Shown piece by piece: positions 23,884 to 32,993 of a stretch of DNA of 64,000 bases (position 1 is its first letter; every line of letters begins with the position of its first letter). The translations under genes and the position numbers were made by a program. Under the pieces are notes generated by a model. The model was not told the origin of the DNA and made no database searches. It saw only the letters and a program-made list of their open reading frames with translations. Origin of the DNA: Symbiodinium natans (taxonomy: Eukaryota > Sar > Dinophyceae > Suessiales > Symbiodiniaceae); assembly GCA_905221605.1 (NCBI GenBank), contig CAJNDS010002263.1:275501-339500 (forward strand), written 5' to 3'.

Positions 23884-24283
23884 CCCCTAAACCCTAAACC
23901 CTAAACCCTAAACCCTAAACCCTAAACCCTACTTAGTGGATAACCATGAACCTCCAAAATAGGGGTTTCGGGCTGTCGGGTTTATCCGGCTCTCTGGCGC
24001 TCGGGAGCTCAAGCTGATCCGAGGTTGTGGCCATCCCTCCCTCTCCTCTGCGATAACGAAGAGGGTTTAGGGTTTAGGGTTTAGGGTTTAGGGTTTAGGG
24101 TTTAGGGTTTAGGGTACCCTTAACTAAGGAGGCTTGACCATGGTAGCCTAAACCCTAAATCCTAAAACCCTTCCTTAACGTAGCCTAAACTTGTCCATGC
24201 ATGGTAGCCCACACTAGACCACGGTAGGGTTTAGGGTTTAGGGTTTAGGGTTTGGGGTTTGGGGTTTGGGGTTTGGGGTTTAG
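23884..24283. repeat. Telomere-type blocks in both orientations
   Basis: Seven CCCTAAA units at 23,884-23,932, eight TTTAGGG units at about 24,063-24,115, and a TTTAGGG then TTTGGGG block at about 24,226-24,283. The first two face opposite ways about 130 bp apart. Confidence 0.95.
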
Positions 24284-24868
24284 AGCCTCAACCCCATGCG
24301 TAGCGCTATTGGTTTGCAGGCAGGCCTTCCTCCCGCCAAACAGCGACCTCTGCCACTGCAGCGGCGCGAAAGACATCAAAAAGCGACAGTTTAGGGTTTC
24401 GAGGGTTTATATAGGTTTTACAGGGTTTATAGGGTTGTTAGGGTTGATAAAGCTTATAGGGTTAGTAGGGGTTTTGGCTGCCTGAAAGCAGCCACCACAA
24501 CCTTGGCCGGAGAGTTTTTCAACCCGCAGACGACCTGCTGAGCCCGACACCTTGAATGAAAGCAGTAGGCCCATGCGCGCCAAGTCATACGAATACCTTG
24601 CAACGGATCACTGAGTCACTTTGCAGGATACGCAATGCCCTGAAGCTTGCTCCCTTCGAGACCCGCTGAAACTTCCGTATCAGGCCTCACCTGCAACTTA
24701 GATTTGGGCAATTCAGGGCATTCGGGGTTCAAGTTCTGGGATGTTCTGGGTTCAGGGCCCCTGCTCCTCTACAAGACACCCATGTCTTGCAGCCACCATG
24801 CTGATTCACGCGGCCAGCACAGCTCAAACTGCCGTGACGTACCTCCATTGACATTCCGCCGCCGATTC
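24284..24868. other. No gene recognised
   Basis: Includes a TTTATAGG/TTTTATAGGG variant group at about 24,395-24,470. No coding region is supported. Confidence 0.55.
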
Positions 24869-25000
24869 ATGGCCAGGGAACTTGGCCCCAGAGCTCGGGA
24901 ACGCGCTCTGGCTGTTGCTGCCGATGTGGCACGCCGAATTCAGGCGGCTTCCGCTGCACAGGATAGTCCGGCGTATAGTCTTCAAGCATTAGAGCGTTAG
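24869..25000 (+). CDS. Possible terminal exon (Ala/Arg-rich helix)
   Basis: From ATG 24,869 to TAG 24,998-25,000 the frame reads 43 residues, mostly a predicted amphipathic helix (RARERALAVAADVARRIQAA), with GC-rich third positions. The frame is open upstream to 24,647, so an acceptor may lie there. No family is recognised. Confidence 0.25.
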   Translation: MARELGPRARERALAVAADVARRIQAASAAQDSPAYSLQALER

Positions 25001-25499
25001 GGGTTGGCACTGTGGCACTTTCAACTGGAGGTGGAACTCACACAGAGTGCAGAGTCAGTGGAACTGCCACCTATGCGCGGCAAGAGCGTGCAGAATCTAC
25101 GCAAGCAGCATCTTGGCCTTTGCAGATCCTGGCCCATACAGCCCACCCTTCTGTAAACAGCGGTAGGTGGAAGGCACAAAGAGATCCCTGGAGTGACCCC
25201 AATTGCGCCGTAGCCTTCAAGGGGTTGGTGGGTTTAGGGTTTATTGGGTGCATGGGAGTCTGGCTTGCCTTCAGTCCAGTGGCAAAGAGGGTTTAAATCT
25301 ATGTTCTGTGTCCTTGCTTTCGGAGAACAGGTGCGACATTTCCAGACGGATAGACAACAGCCGGTTGACAAGGGTTGAAATGACAGGGTTATAGGGTTTA
25401 GGGTTTAGGATTATAATGGGGTTTAGGGTTTAGGGTTGGGCTGGAGAGGAGACTGGGTTGAAAAAGGGTTGGCAGGAGTTTGTTTTCGATCAGCGACCA

Positions 25500-25546
25500 C
25501 CCTAAACCCTAAACCCTAAACCCTAAACCCTAAACCCTAAACCCCC
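25500..25546 (-). repeat. CCCTAAA block
   Basis: Six to seven perfect CCCTAAA units, immediately upstream of the exon-like island at 25,569-25,657. The stretch from 25,001 to 25,500 holds no recognised gene. Confidence 0.95.
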
Positions 25547-25568
25547 GAGTGCATGCTGGCCCAGGTAC

Positions 25569-25657
25569 GGAATCGGCTCGCAGACCGCAGACGTGGCACT
25601 CCAGGCCTCCTGCGCGCGGCTCTCCATGGCAGGCGTCACCTTGAGCCTCGGGCGCAT
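25569..25657 (-). CDS. Possible minus-strand exon between telomere-like blocks
   Basis: An 89-nt minus-strand island. It begins after an AG (25,659-25,658) and ends before a GT donor (25,568-25,567, GTACCTGGG). One frame reads 29 residues of normal composition (MRPRLKVTPAMESRAQEAWS in its first part) with GC-rich third positions. It lies between a CCCTAAA block and a TTTAGGG block. No family is recognised, and the rest of the gene was not found. Confidence 0.3.
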
Positions 25658-25665
25658 CTTCAGCA

Positions 25666-25717
25666 GGGTTTAGGGTTTAGGGTTTAGGGTTTAGGGTTCA
25701 GGGTTTAGGGTTTAGGG
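25666..25717 (+). repeat. TTTAGGG array at the retroelement insertion site
   Basis: Seven TTTAGGG units (one TTCAGGG) ending exactly at the 5' LTR. The last five bases, TAGGG (25,713-25,717), are repeated just after the 3' LTR (34,416-34,420). Confidence 0.95.
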
Positions 25718-25924
25718 TGCGGAGCTGCAGTTGGTATTGTAGAAAAGAGTTGGTGTTGAAAGTTGAAGGGTCAATGTACCTGGTAATCTTCATGGCTCAA
25801 GACCGGGCCATGCGCCTGGTAGCAAAAAAGAGTTTCGAGTTCCTGGTGTTTGCTGGTTGGTTCAGGGTGAAATCTCTGGCGACTGTTAGGGTTGGTTTCC
25901 TTCCCCTTTCGGTTGCCCCCCGTA
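25718..25924 (+). repeat. 5' long terminal repeat
   Basis: The 207 bp are identical to 34,209-34,415, beginning TGCGGAGC and ending CCCCCCGTA, so the termini are TG...TA, not the usual TG...CA. The promoter should lie here, but no TATA element is obvious, as expected for dinoflagellates. Confidence 0.96.
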
Positions 25925-25940
25925 GGTTATGAGCCCAAAT
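25925..25940 (+). promoter_or_regulatory. Primer-binding site, initiator tRNA-Met half-molecule type
   Basis: GGTTATGAGCCCAAAT directly follows the LTR. TTATGAGCCC is the complement of GGGCTCATAA, the anticodon-arm sequence of initiator tRNA-Met (as in yeast; the animal form has GGGCCCATAA). Copia and Ty5 prime from the same internal region of a cleaved initiator tRNA, not from its 3' CCA end. Confidence 0.8.
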
Positions 25941-25989
25941 TAGGTTCCCTGCGGTTTGTGTTTCGGCTTTAGGGTGGCAGTTTGAAGCA

Positions 25990-28900
25990 ATGGCTACCAA
26001 CTGGTTACAGACTGGTGCGGCATCATCGAGCTCCAATGTGGGTGATCAAGGTGAAGGTGGTGTCAAAAGGTCTGCAACGGGTGAAAAAGTGGTTCCCAAT
26101 GTGGAAGCTCTGGTTGATGCTGGTGGTATGCGTGGCGAAGAGAAGCCGGTGGTGGAAGGACTGGAAGACCAGATGGAAGCAGTTTTGCTGCGCCTTCTGA
26201 GCAAACATGGGCTTTGTCTTCGAGCTGCGGAACCTGCTGAATCAACGGGAGCGCCAAAAACAAGCTCCTCTACGTCAAAGATGGTGGAGCAAGAGTGCCA
26301 GACAGAGCTGGTTGGGGATGTTATCCCTGTTTCCAAGCGAGCTCGCAACAAAGTGAGCTTCGCGGCTGAAAGTGGTGATCTGTTGACAGGTGAAGCGGAA
26401 GAAACTGCGCCTGTTGCTGCGACAAAAAGCAGTATCCTCTTCGCTGGGGACGCAGAAGGAGTTGTTCCTGTTGCTATGGTGATGAGTGAAGGAGAAATCC
26501 TGGAATTGGAGGCAGCGAGAATACAGCAGGAGTCAGAGGAAGACTTATACGCTGCTGGTGGAGGCAAATTGTCTCAAGCTGCTGACCTTCCAATCATCGA
26601 CTGTGATGGGAAGACGTGGGAACGCCATTTTCACGAGGATGGAAGAGAATATCTTTACTGCCTAGACACTGGAGATACCCAATGGGTGTTGCCTCAGAAG
26701 ACTGGAATGGCTGGAAACAGTGGAGTGTCCGGTGTTGGAATGGGCATTGTCCCTGTGGAAGAAGAGCCAGCACTGGGTACTACCTCGTCCTCGTCGCCTA
26801 CTGAGTCTTTCAGGGCACAACAGGGTAGTTTGGAAAGTGTCAACAGCGGTGTAAATAGTGTAGGTGAAAAGGGTTTTTCCTCTACTATCAGGGATAGCGG
26901 TCTTAGGGCTGGTGGTGACGCCCAGACCTCGGGTTCTCCTGATGAGGAAGGAGTTTCTGGAATCCGAGCAGACATCGCTGGAGAACATCTGGATCGGGAA
27001 GAAATGGAAGCGCTTTCTGAGGGTGTGGCAGCGGTGGAATCGGTGGGCCCAGAGGAAAAAATGCCCAATGCGGAGATTGGAACTGTGTCGGCTGCAGAAG
27101 AGCGAGTGGTGGATGTGGTACCTGTCGTTCAGGAAGGTGGTCCTGAAGATTTGGAGGACGGAGGGAAAAAGTTGTGCGTTACGACTGAGGAGGTCTCTTC
27201 GTTTGGTGCCAAGAATCTTGCCATTCAAGGGAAAAAAGAAGCTTCTGGAATAGCTGGAGACACGGTTGATCTGAAAGATGAGGCCTGGAGCGCCAATGAT
27301 GCGCGGGTCAATGTGCCAGATAGTACCTGGAGTGCGGAGGAAGCACGGGTTGAGGCGCATATGGTGTCACGTTCCGCGGACGACTGCAACAATGGGGCGC
27401 AGGTCTCCGTAGCAGCTGACGACGGAGGTTCACAGGTGGACGCACTGGTGCAACCTGAAGTTAGCAGCGAGGAACGAAATGGCAAAGGCTACACCGGAGC
27501 CAATGAGGCAGCTGTGGTCAATGATGGTGGCGATTCTCTTTTGGAAACCATGGAGCCAAAGGAGCCTGCGGTGGAAGAAAATGTCCCTGCCGCGGATGAG
27601 CAATCCAATAGCCCTGCAGTGGAAGAAAATTTGCCTGCTGCAGAAGGTGTGACAAAAGACTCCAATGATGGGTCCACTCCCACGAAGGGGGAAGTATTGC
27701 CGTCTGGAAGCTCGCCGGAAGTCGACACCGGGCGAACTATAACAGATGAGGCAAAGCCATTGGCTGGAAAAAAGGAAGGTCCTGAGCCCCTGGAGCACAA
27801 GGTGGATGATCTTGTGGGACTCGTGCAGGAGCAGGACAAGCAGCTTGACCCAAAGGTGGAAACAGAGGATGTTCCAGGAGCCGATGATACAGAGATGGTT
27901 TCTGAAGAGCATGCAAAGAAAGGGCCCAATGGGGGAGCCTTGGTGACACCTGGGGAGCATTGTTATCAAGCCGGAGATTGGATCACTGCTCTGGTGCGTT
28001 GCATCAATGGGCATGGAGCCTTTTTGGAGCACGGTGATCTGAATGTGCTGATTCCTGATGAAGGGAAAAATACACCCTCTTTCAAAATTGGTGACACTGT
28101 CTGCACGACAGTGAGGAGGGTGGATGATGATGGCACTGTGATTTTAGATTCCTGCCTAGTTTTTGAAGAGGACGATGAGGACTCTTCTCCAGCGCAGCGC
28201 AAATGGAAGGTCGGCGGCTGGGATGCGTGGTGGGGAAATTCATGGTGTGATGGTCAATGGTACCAAGATTCCAACGGTCAATGGGACTGGAAATGGGAGG
28301 AAGAGCAATCCGATGAATGGTTTGCTGATCAGGAGTTATCCTCAGAAGAACAAGAGGAAAGGCAACTCTATGGAGAAAAGATCTATAGAGCTCTTCTGGA
28401 GGATGGAAAGGCTGATAAAGCCTATGTGGGCAAAATCACTGGGATGCTGTTGGGTCGTACAATGGATGAGATACTGGAGTGTGTTGCAGACCATGCATTC
28501 CTGGATGCGGAAGCTCGGCGTGCATATGGCATCTTGCAAAGTGATGGTTGGAAGCCCGATGGTACAGAAGGTGCAGGCTTGGGAAAGACAACCACCTTTT
28601 CCCGAAAGCAGTACCACAACGCGCTCTACGAACTAGCATGTAAGAAAAGGAGATTTAGTCGACCAGTTGTGGGTGAAGCGGTGGCAACGTTGCTGAGTCA
28701 AGGCAAAGATGAGCTTTGGAATGCGCTTTGGCTGGATACCAAGCGGTTTTTGCAGGAGCTTGATGGTGCAGTTGAATCCATGAGTAAGAGAGAAAACAAG
28801 CCAATGGAAGCCTACATGGATCCCGATCAGTATAAGAAAGCTCACCTGACGCCAAAAACTGTGTCGCCAGGGTACAGTAAACTGTGCAAGTTTTTCAATC

Positions 28901-31900
28901 AGGGAAGGTGTCGCAATGGAGATGAGTGTTCCTATGAACATCGTCGTTATGGTGAAGGTTGGCCAGGAGGAGGACCAACTGAGCCAAAGAACAGCCAAAA
29001 AGCTGGAGACGAGGATGGGGACATTGGTGACCCTCCTACGGAAGAAGGCACAGTGGACGAGGCACAGCAGGAGCGGGAGGATTTAGCTTTCAGAGTCAAG
29101 TACAACTTTGGTAAAGGTGCATCAAAGGGTGAACCGGTGTCAGTCGAGCCAAAGAGGCAAATGTGTCTGTATTACAGCCAAGGAGGTTGTAAATATGGAA
29201 ATTCTTGCAGATATTCGCACGATGAAAAAGCGGTTTTGGAAGGGACTTGGGAACCCGGCAGATCCTGGGACAATGCGTCTCGGAGGGCCCTAAGGGAAGC
29301 AGGGTTCCATCATTGCTGCTTCGACTACTACCTCAAAGGGAGATGTCGCGTGCAATATGGTTGCAAGTATTCCCACGAAGAAATGTCTGAAGAGCGACTG
29401 GCCCAACTGAAGCATCTGGTGAATGTGGCGAACCATGTTTCGTTTCAAAGAGGAAGAGGATTGGAGATTTCCGACAGGAACACCTTTCAACCACCGGTAA
29501 GTGGGGGAGCGGAATCTTCATCATCTTCGGCACCACAGGCGTTGCAAATGACCAATGTGTCAAAGAAAACAGGTGAGGGTGATACACTGGATGGAGCAGA
29601 TGGAGATGTACAAAAGGATTCGGTGGCAGAGTCTACCACAGTACGTCTTCAGAATCCTGAAGAGCCAATAGAACATTGGATGGCTCGCAACAACCACTTG
29701 TGGGTGTATACACCTCACGTAAGTGATGTTATGATCAAGCTTGGTGTAACCAATGTCAGAGAGCTACAAGAGTATATCTTTGTGGAGGATTTGGTGGAAA
29801 AAGGAGTTAACAAGGTGACGGCCTGCAAAATTCTGCAATTGGTGGGTGGTGTTCAGTACCGGCCAATGTCGCCGGATGTGGCTGTTTCTACCAACGCATC
29901 GGTACGCATGGAGCACTCTTCTGGAAGCCGTGAAGCTGGAAGAGGTGGAGTGAGAACTATCTCTCAGGTGCGTGAAGCTGAAGGTCCTGGTACAAAGGAG
30001 ATGCCGCGAGGGTCTTATCGAGAGATTTTCGACACCGGCAAGTACCGTGACGCTTGGACACTTGCGCAGAGATCCCCGCTGTGCGTGCAGAGGTTGCGAT
30101 TGGTGGGAGTTGGAATGCCACCGGTGAACCCGCCAACAAAGGCGTATCGGTCAAGATCAAACCCTGTGAAAAGGGGAAGGCCCTTGCTGGATAAAAAACA
30201 GGTGCGACAGGTGCCACGCTCTCGCTCACAACGGCGAGTGCAGCCGACGGAAGTGGTGGAAAAGCCAAAGCCGCTGGAACCAGTAAAGCCCCGTGGTGGT
30301 TTGTCGTACCCATTCAGCAGAGCGTGGGCAGATTTGGTGGATGATGATGATCAAACGGGAGCTTTGGTCTCCTATGCAGATTCCTCAGGTGATTCAAGCG
30401 AGGAAGAAACCAACAGCGCGCGACACCTGAGGGAAATCTTTTTGCGAGAAAGGGATTCACAAAGAACTGCGACGCGTGGCAATGTTCCACTTGCTGGTTC
30501 TTCAAGCTCCAATGATGGGCAGAAAAAATCGGTTCACCTTGGCGAAGGGCGCGACAAAGCGTCGCGGGGGGAGACCCGCCAAGAAGTGACTTCTCAAGTT
30601 TTTTCGCTACCACAACCTTCTCGTCGAACTGAGCAGTCTCAAAAAAGAGCAAGGGATGGCTCAGTTATAGTTGGTTCGCTGGCGGTGGGCTCCACGGATG
30701 AGGTTTTACCTGGGCAAGGTGTTGCTGGACAGGTGAATGTATCTGAAAGCGCTCAAGTTCTTCCTGGGCAAGAAGTGGCTGGACAGGAGACGGCGCTGGA
30801 AGGAGCAGTGCAAATTTCTGGCGAGGAGACTGACCAAAAAGAGGGAGAAGGTGGGAGCAATGAACTCCGTGGTGATGGTGTGAAGATATTGGATGTTTGT
30901 CCGGTGAAGAAGGACCATCAGCAATTGCTTACTAAAGGCCTTCTGAAGCGGATTTATTGGAAGGTTGCTGTCGGCAAGTTGCCTGTGGGGCAAAGGGACT
31001 GTCAGAAGGGGTCCAATAAAATGGATCGAAATTTGGTTATTAGCATGTCATCCGAAGGTGCAAGCGAACAGGATTTGAACCTGGCACTGGTGGACGATGC
31101 TGATCAGTCAATGGATGATGGTACAATGGTGGTTATGGTGTATGACCCACGAACGCTGATTCAGTCGCCAACAACTGATTGGGTTATGCGTCGCGGTTTG
31201 ACCGATCGTACCATCTGGCCGGCAATAGCGACTGCAGCACAGAGGATATGTGCTGAAATGGTTCAAGTGGATGAATTGAATGCCCAGCTGGGGACTGGGA
31301 CACTCCTTTTTCAAAGGAGAGATCAAGGACATTATGGTGAAGGACATTATGGTGATTTGCATCATTCGTTCCATGACAATCCGTGCTTGCCAGCGGTGGG
31401 AAATTATCCTCTCTCGGTGATGGGTGCATTGCTGTCTCCTGGTCTGGAAGGGGAATTCAGAAATACTGATAAGTTTGGAACTGCTATGGAGGCAATTGCC
31501 TACGATTGGAGTCGCAGTCCAGGCATGGAAGTTCACGTTGGACTTATGGCGAGGGTAGCCAAATTGGTTGCTCCGTTCCTTACCCTAGGAGGCCAAGGGT
31601 CAGTGGTGAATTCGGAATTTCTCTGGCAGCGCGGGAAGGCCCAATTGATGGAGTTCCTTCAGGCGGCGACATGCGCTGATCAATTGGAGGTTCTCTGGAA
31701 CAGGATGGACGACGATGCTGACGAGGAAGTGGATCCTTCAGGGATGGTGCTGGAGATTCTTGGAGAGGAAGATGCGGTATGTGAACAAGGGATCAATGAA
31801 TCCCCTATTCCCATTGAAGATGCTGGAAGTGAGACAATTGGTGACACTGGAAGGGATTGCAAAGCGCCAGAAGTTTCTCCAGAAGAGGAGACATCCAGTG

Positions 31901-32436
31901 GTTCGTCAAGATTGGCTGGCACAAGGATGTTCTTGTGGTCGGTGTATTCTCGTGTCGCTTCCAACTGGGATTTCTCTACGCAGGACCGCGCTACTGGTAG
32001 GATCTTTGACAGCACGAAGGGGTATCCTGGTGAAGGACCGGATAATGGTGACGATTTTTCCTCTAAGAGGAACTTACCCTGGATCTCTGAAGATTACCTC
32101 GACGAAGTGATGTCAAAAAAGATGGAAAGGTCTTCAGATATGGATGGGTTGGATGGGTTTGTTCCGGGAAGTGAGGGACAGTCGGAGAAGGTAGAGGCGG
32201 AGAATGTTACTGCCTCTAGAATTCTTATGGCTCTTTGGAAAAAGGGATATAGAGCTGGGTATAGGAGGTTGTGTCGTTCGAATGTATCTGGATGCAAGGT
32301 TGGAGCAATGAAACATCCAATCAAAAGGGTGCAGAAGATCGGCACTAGAAAGGCCTTCGTGAAAATATTCAATGCTTTTGGATCGTCTCAGCATGGCTCA
32401 GGAGTTGGTGGAAAACCAATCATGAAGGTGGTGTAG
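25990..32436 (+). CDS. ORF1: 2,148-aa multidomain RNA-binding-type protein of the retroelement
   Basis: ATG 25,990 lies 66 nt after the LTR and the frame is unbroken. Segments in order: a WW-like motif at about residues 205-236 (W210, W232 and a following Pro); a long acidic, low-complexity region; an S1/OB-like segment at about 655-725 (GAF.E.G...IP, FKIGD.V, V..VD.DG); a Trp-rich stretch at about 737-777; an MLLE/PABC-like helical segment at about 790-852 containing KITGMLL at 815-821; CCCH zinc fingers at 966-984, 1059-1077 and 1109-1129; and a SAM-like helical segment at about 1227-1290. The last 850 residues are unrecognised and contain two LPGQ(G/E)VAGQ repeats near 1573-1600. In known families MLLE binds PAM2 peptides of translation and mRNA-decay factors, S1 and CCCH bind RNA, and WW binds Pro-rich peptides. 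I infer a Gag-like or mRNA-tethering role. Codons are less GC3-rich than in the neighbouring host genes. Reverse transcriptase and integrase motifs are absent. Confidence 0.9.
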   Translation: MATNWLQTGAASSSSNVGDQGEGGVKRSATGEKVVPNVEALVDAGGMRGEEKPVVEGLEDQMEAVLLRLLSKHGLCLRAAEPAESTGAPKTSSSTSKMVEQECQTELVGDVIPVSKRARNKVSFAAESGDLLTGEAEETAPVAATKSSILFAGDAEGVVPVAMVMSEGEILELEAARIQQESEEDLYAAGGGKLSQAADLPIIDCDGKTWERHFHEDGREYLYCLDTGDTQWVLPQKTGMAGNSGVSGVGMGIVPVEEEPALGTTSSSSPTESFRAQQGSLESVNSGVNSVGEKGFSSTIRDSGLRAGGDAQTSGSPDEEGVSGIRADIAGEHLDREEMEALSEGVAAVESVGPEEKMPNAEIGTVSAAEERVVDVVPVVQEGGPEDLEDGGKKLCVTTEEVSSFGAKNLAIQGKKEASGIAGDTVDLKDEAWSANDARVNVPDSTWSAEEARVEAHMVSRSADDCNNGAQVSVAADDGGSQVDALVQPEVSSEERNGKGYTGANEAAVVNDGGDSLLETMEPKEPAVEENVPAADEQSNSPAVEENLPAAEGVTKDSNDGSTPTKGEVLPSGSSPEVDTGRTITDEAKPLAGKKEGPEPLEHKVDDLVGLVQEQDKQLDPKVETEDVPGADDTEMVSEEHAKKGPNGGALVTPGEHCYQAGDWITALVRCINGHGAFLEHGDLNVLIPDEGKNTPSFKIGDTVCTTVRRVDDDGTVILDSCLVFEEDDEDSSPAQRKWKVGGWDAWWGNSWCDGQWYQDSNGQWDWKWEEEQSDEWFADQELSSEEQEERQLYGEKIYRALLEDGKADKAYVGKITGMLLGRTMDEILECVADHAFLDAEARRAYGILQSDGWKPDGTEGAGLGKTTTFSRKQYHNALYELACKKRRFSRPVVGEAVATLLSQGKDELWNALWLDTKRFLQELDGAVESMSKRENKPMEAYMDPDQYKKAHLTPKTVSPGYSKLCKFFNQGRCRNGDECSYEHRRYGEGWPGGGPTEPKNSQKAGDEDGDIGDPPTEEGTVDEAQQEREDLAFRVKYNFGKGASKGEPVSVEPKRQMCLYYSQGGCKYGNSCRYSHDEKAVLEGTWEPGRSWDNASRRALREAGFHHCCFDYYLKGRCRVQYGCKYSHEEMSEERLAQLKHLVNVANHVSFQRGRGLEISDRNTFQPPVSGGAESSSSSAPQALQMTNVSKKTGEGDTLDGADGDVQKDSVAESTTVRLQNPEEPIEHWMARNNHLWVYTPHVSDVMIKLGVTNVRELQEYIFVEDLVEKGVNKVTACKILQLVGGVQYRPMSPDVAVSTNASVRMEHSSGSREAGRGGVRTISQVREAEGPGTKEMPRGSYREIFDTGKYRDAWTLAQRSPLCVQRLRLVGVGMPPVNPPTKAYRSRSNPVKRGRPLLDKKQVRQVPRSRSQRRVQPTEVVEKPKPLEPVKPRGGLSYPFSRAWADLVDDDDQTGALVSYADSSGDSSEEETNSARHLREIFLRERDSQRTATRGNVPLAGSSSSNDGQKKSVHLGEGRDKASRGETRQEVTSQVFSLPQPSRRTEQSQKRARDGSVIVGSLAVGSTDEVLPGQGVAGQVNVSESAQVLPGQEVAGQETALEGAVQISGEETDQKEGEGGSNELRGDGVKILDVCPVKKDHQQLLTKGLLKRIYWKVAVGKLPVGQRDCQKGSNKMDRNLVISMSSEGASEQDLNLALVDDADQSMDDGTMVVMVYDPRTLIQSPTTDWVMRRGLTDRTIWPAIATAAQRICAEMVQVDELNAQLGTGTLLFQRRDQGHYGEGHYGDLHHSFHDNPCLPAVGNYPLSVMGALLSPGLEGEFRNTDKFGTAMEAIAYDWSRSPGMEVHVGLMARVAKLVAPFLTLGGQGSVVNSEFLWQRGKAQLMEFLQAATCADQLEVLWNRMDDDADEEVDPSGMVLEILGEEDAVCEQGINESPIPIEDAGSETIGDTGRDCKAPEVSPEEETSSGSSRLAGTRMFLWSVYSRVASNWDFSTQDRATGRIFDSTKGYPGEGPDNGDDFSSKRNLPWISEDYLDEVMSKKMERSSDMDGLDGFVPGSEGQSEKVEAENVTASRILMALWKKGYRAGYRRLCRSNVSGCKVGAMKHPIKRVQKIGTRKAFVKIFNAFGSSQHGSGVGGKPIMKVV

Positions 32437-32993
32437 GACCGAGGCCAGGTTTTCCAGCTGTACTCAAAGCATCAAATACTGATAGCACCTTGGGTGAAGG
32501 GAGCAGTTCTCAGGTACATGGCAATGTTCATGTAGAGCAGAATCGCCCTATGGACCGGTACGAGGCGGAGCGTTTGGAGAAGAGGAAGAAAGGCTTCTGC
32601 TATTGGTTCAGCAGGGGAAAAGATCGCTGCAAATTTGGTGAACATTGCAAATTCATCCATTCAGAAGATGATGTGGTGCTACAATCGTATTGGTGCAAGT
32701 ACTATGTGGCTGGGAGACACTGCTTCTCTGGAAAGGACTGTAAGTTCTCACACAATGCAACTGGTGTAAGGTGTATCCAGTTTGCTCAGTCTGGGAAGTG
32801 CCGTTATGGGGACAAGTGTGTCTTTGAGCATGGTGATCCGCTGGATGAACAGAGGCCAAGGTCTCCAAGGACGCCCCCAAGGGATGGTCCAAGGAGAAGT
32901 TCTGGCACAAAAGGTGGAGGAAAGGAGATCTCTCCTGAATGGTTTGATGAAGACGAGGAGGATTGGTTTATGACGATGATACCAAAATGGTAG
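32349..32993 (+). CDS. ORF2: three-finger CCCH protein, overlaps ORF1 in the -1 frame
   Basis: The frame is open from 32,349, overlaps the last 88 nt of ORF1 and is -1 relative to it. The first in-frame ATG is 32,550, giving a 147-aa product. Three CCCH fingers follow: a C-X9-C-X5-C-X3-H form at about 32,598-32,661, then canonical C-X8-C-X5-C-X3-H forms at about 32,694-32,753 and 32,781-32,840. A basic Ser/Pro/Arg stretch and an acidic tail (DEDEED) end the protein. It could be made by -1 frameshifting, by reinitiation at 32,550 or from a spliced or trans-spliced mRNA; the sequence does not decide. The ORF1 tail has A-AAA just before its stop but no classical heptamer. Confidence 0.75.
   Translation, partial: KGLRENIQCFWIVSAWLRSWWKTNHEGGVGPRPGFPAVLKASNTDSTLGEGSSSQVHGNVHVEQNRPMDRYEAERLEKRKKGFCYWFSRGKDRCKFGEHCKFIHSEDDVVLQSYWCKYYVAGRHCFSGKDCKFSHNATGVRCIQFAQSGKCRYGDKCVFEHGDPLDEQRPRSPRTPPRDGPRRSSGTKGGGKEISPEWFDEDEEDWFMTMIPKW

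Noticed and set aside
25792-25801. Relic of the dinoflagellate spliced leader (GGCTCAAG) in the LTR
   Set aside because: Only eight bases match and the upstream part of the leader is absent.
25717-25932. Small ORFs inside the LTRs
   Set aside because: They lie within the repeat ends and appear identically in both LTRs; the LTR role explains them.
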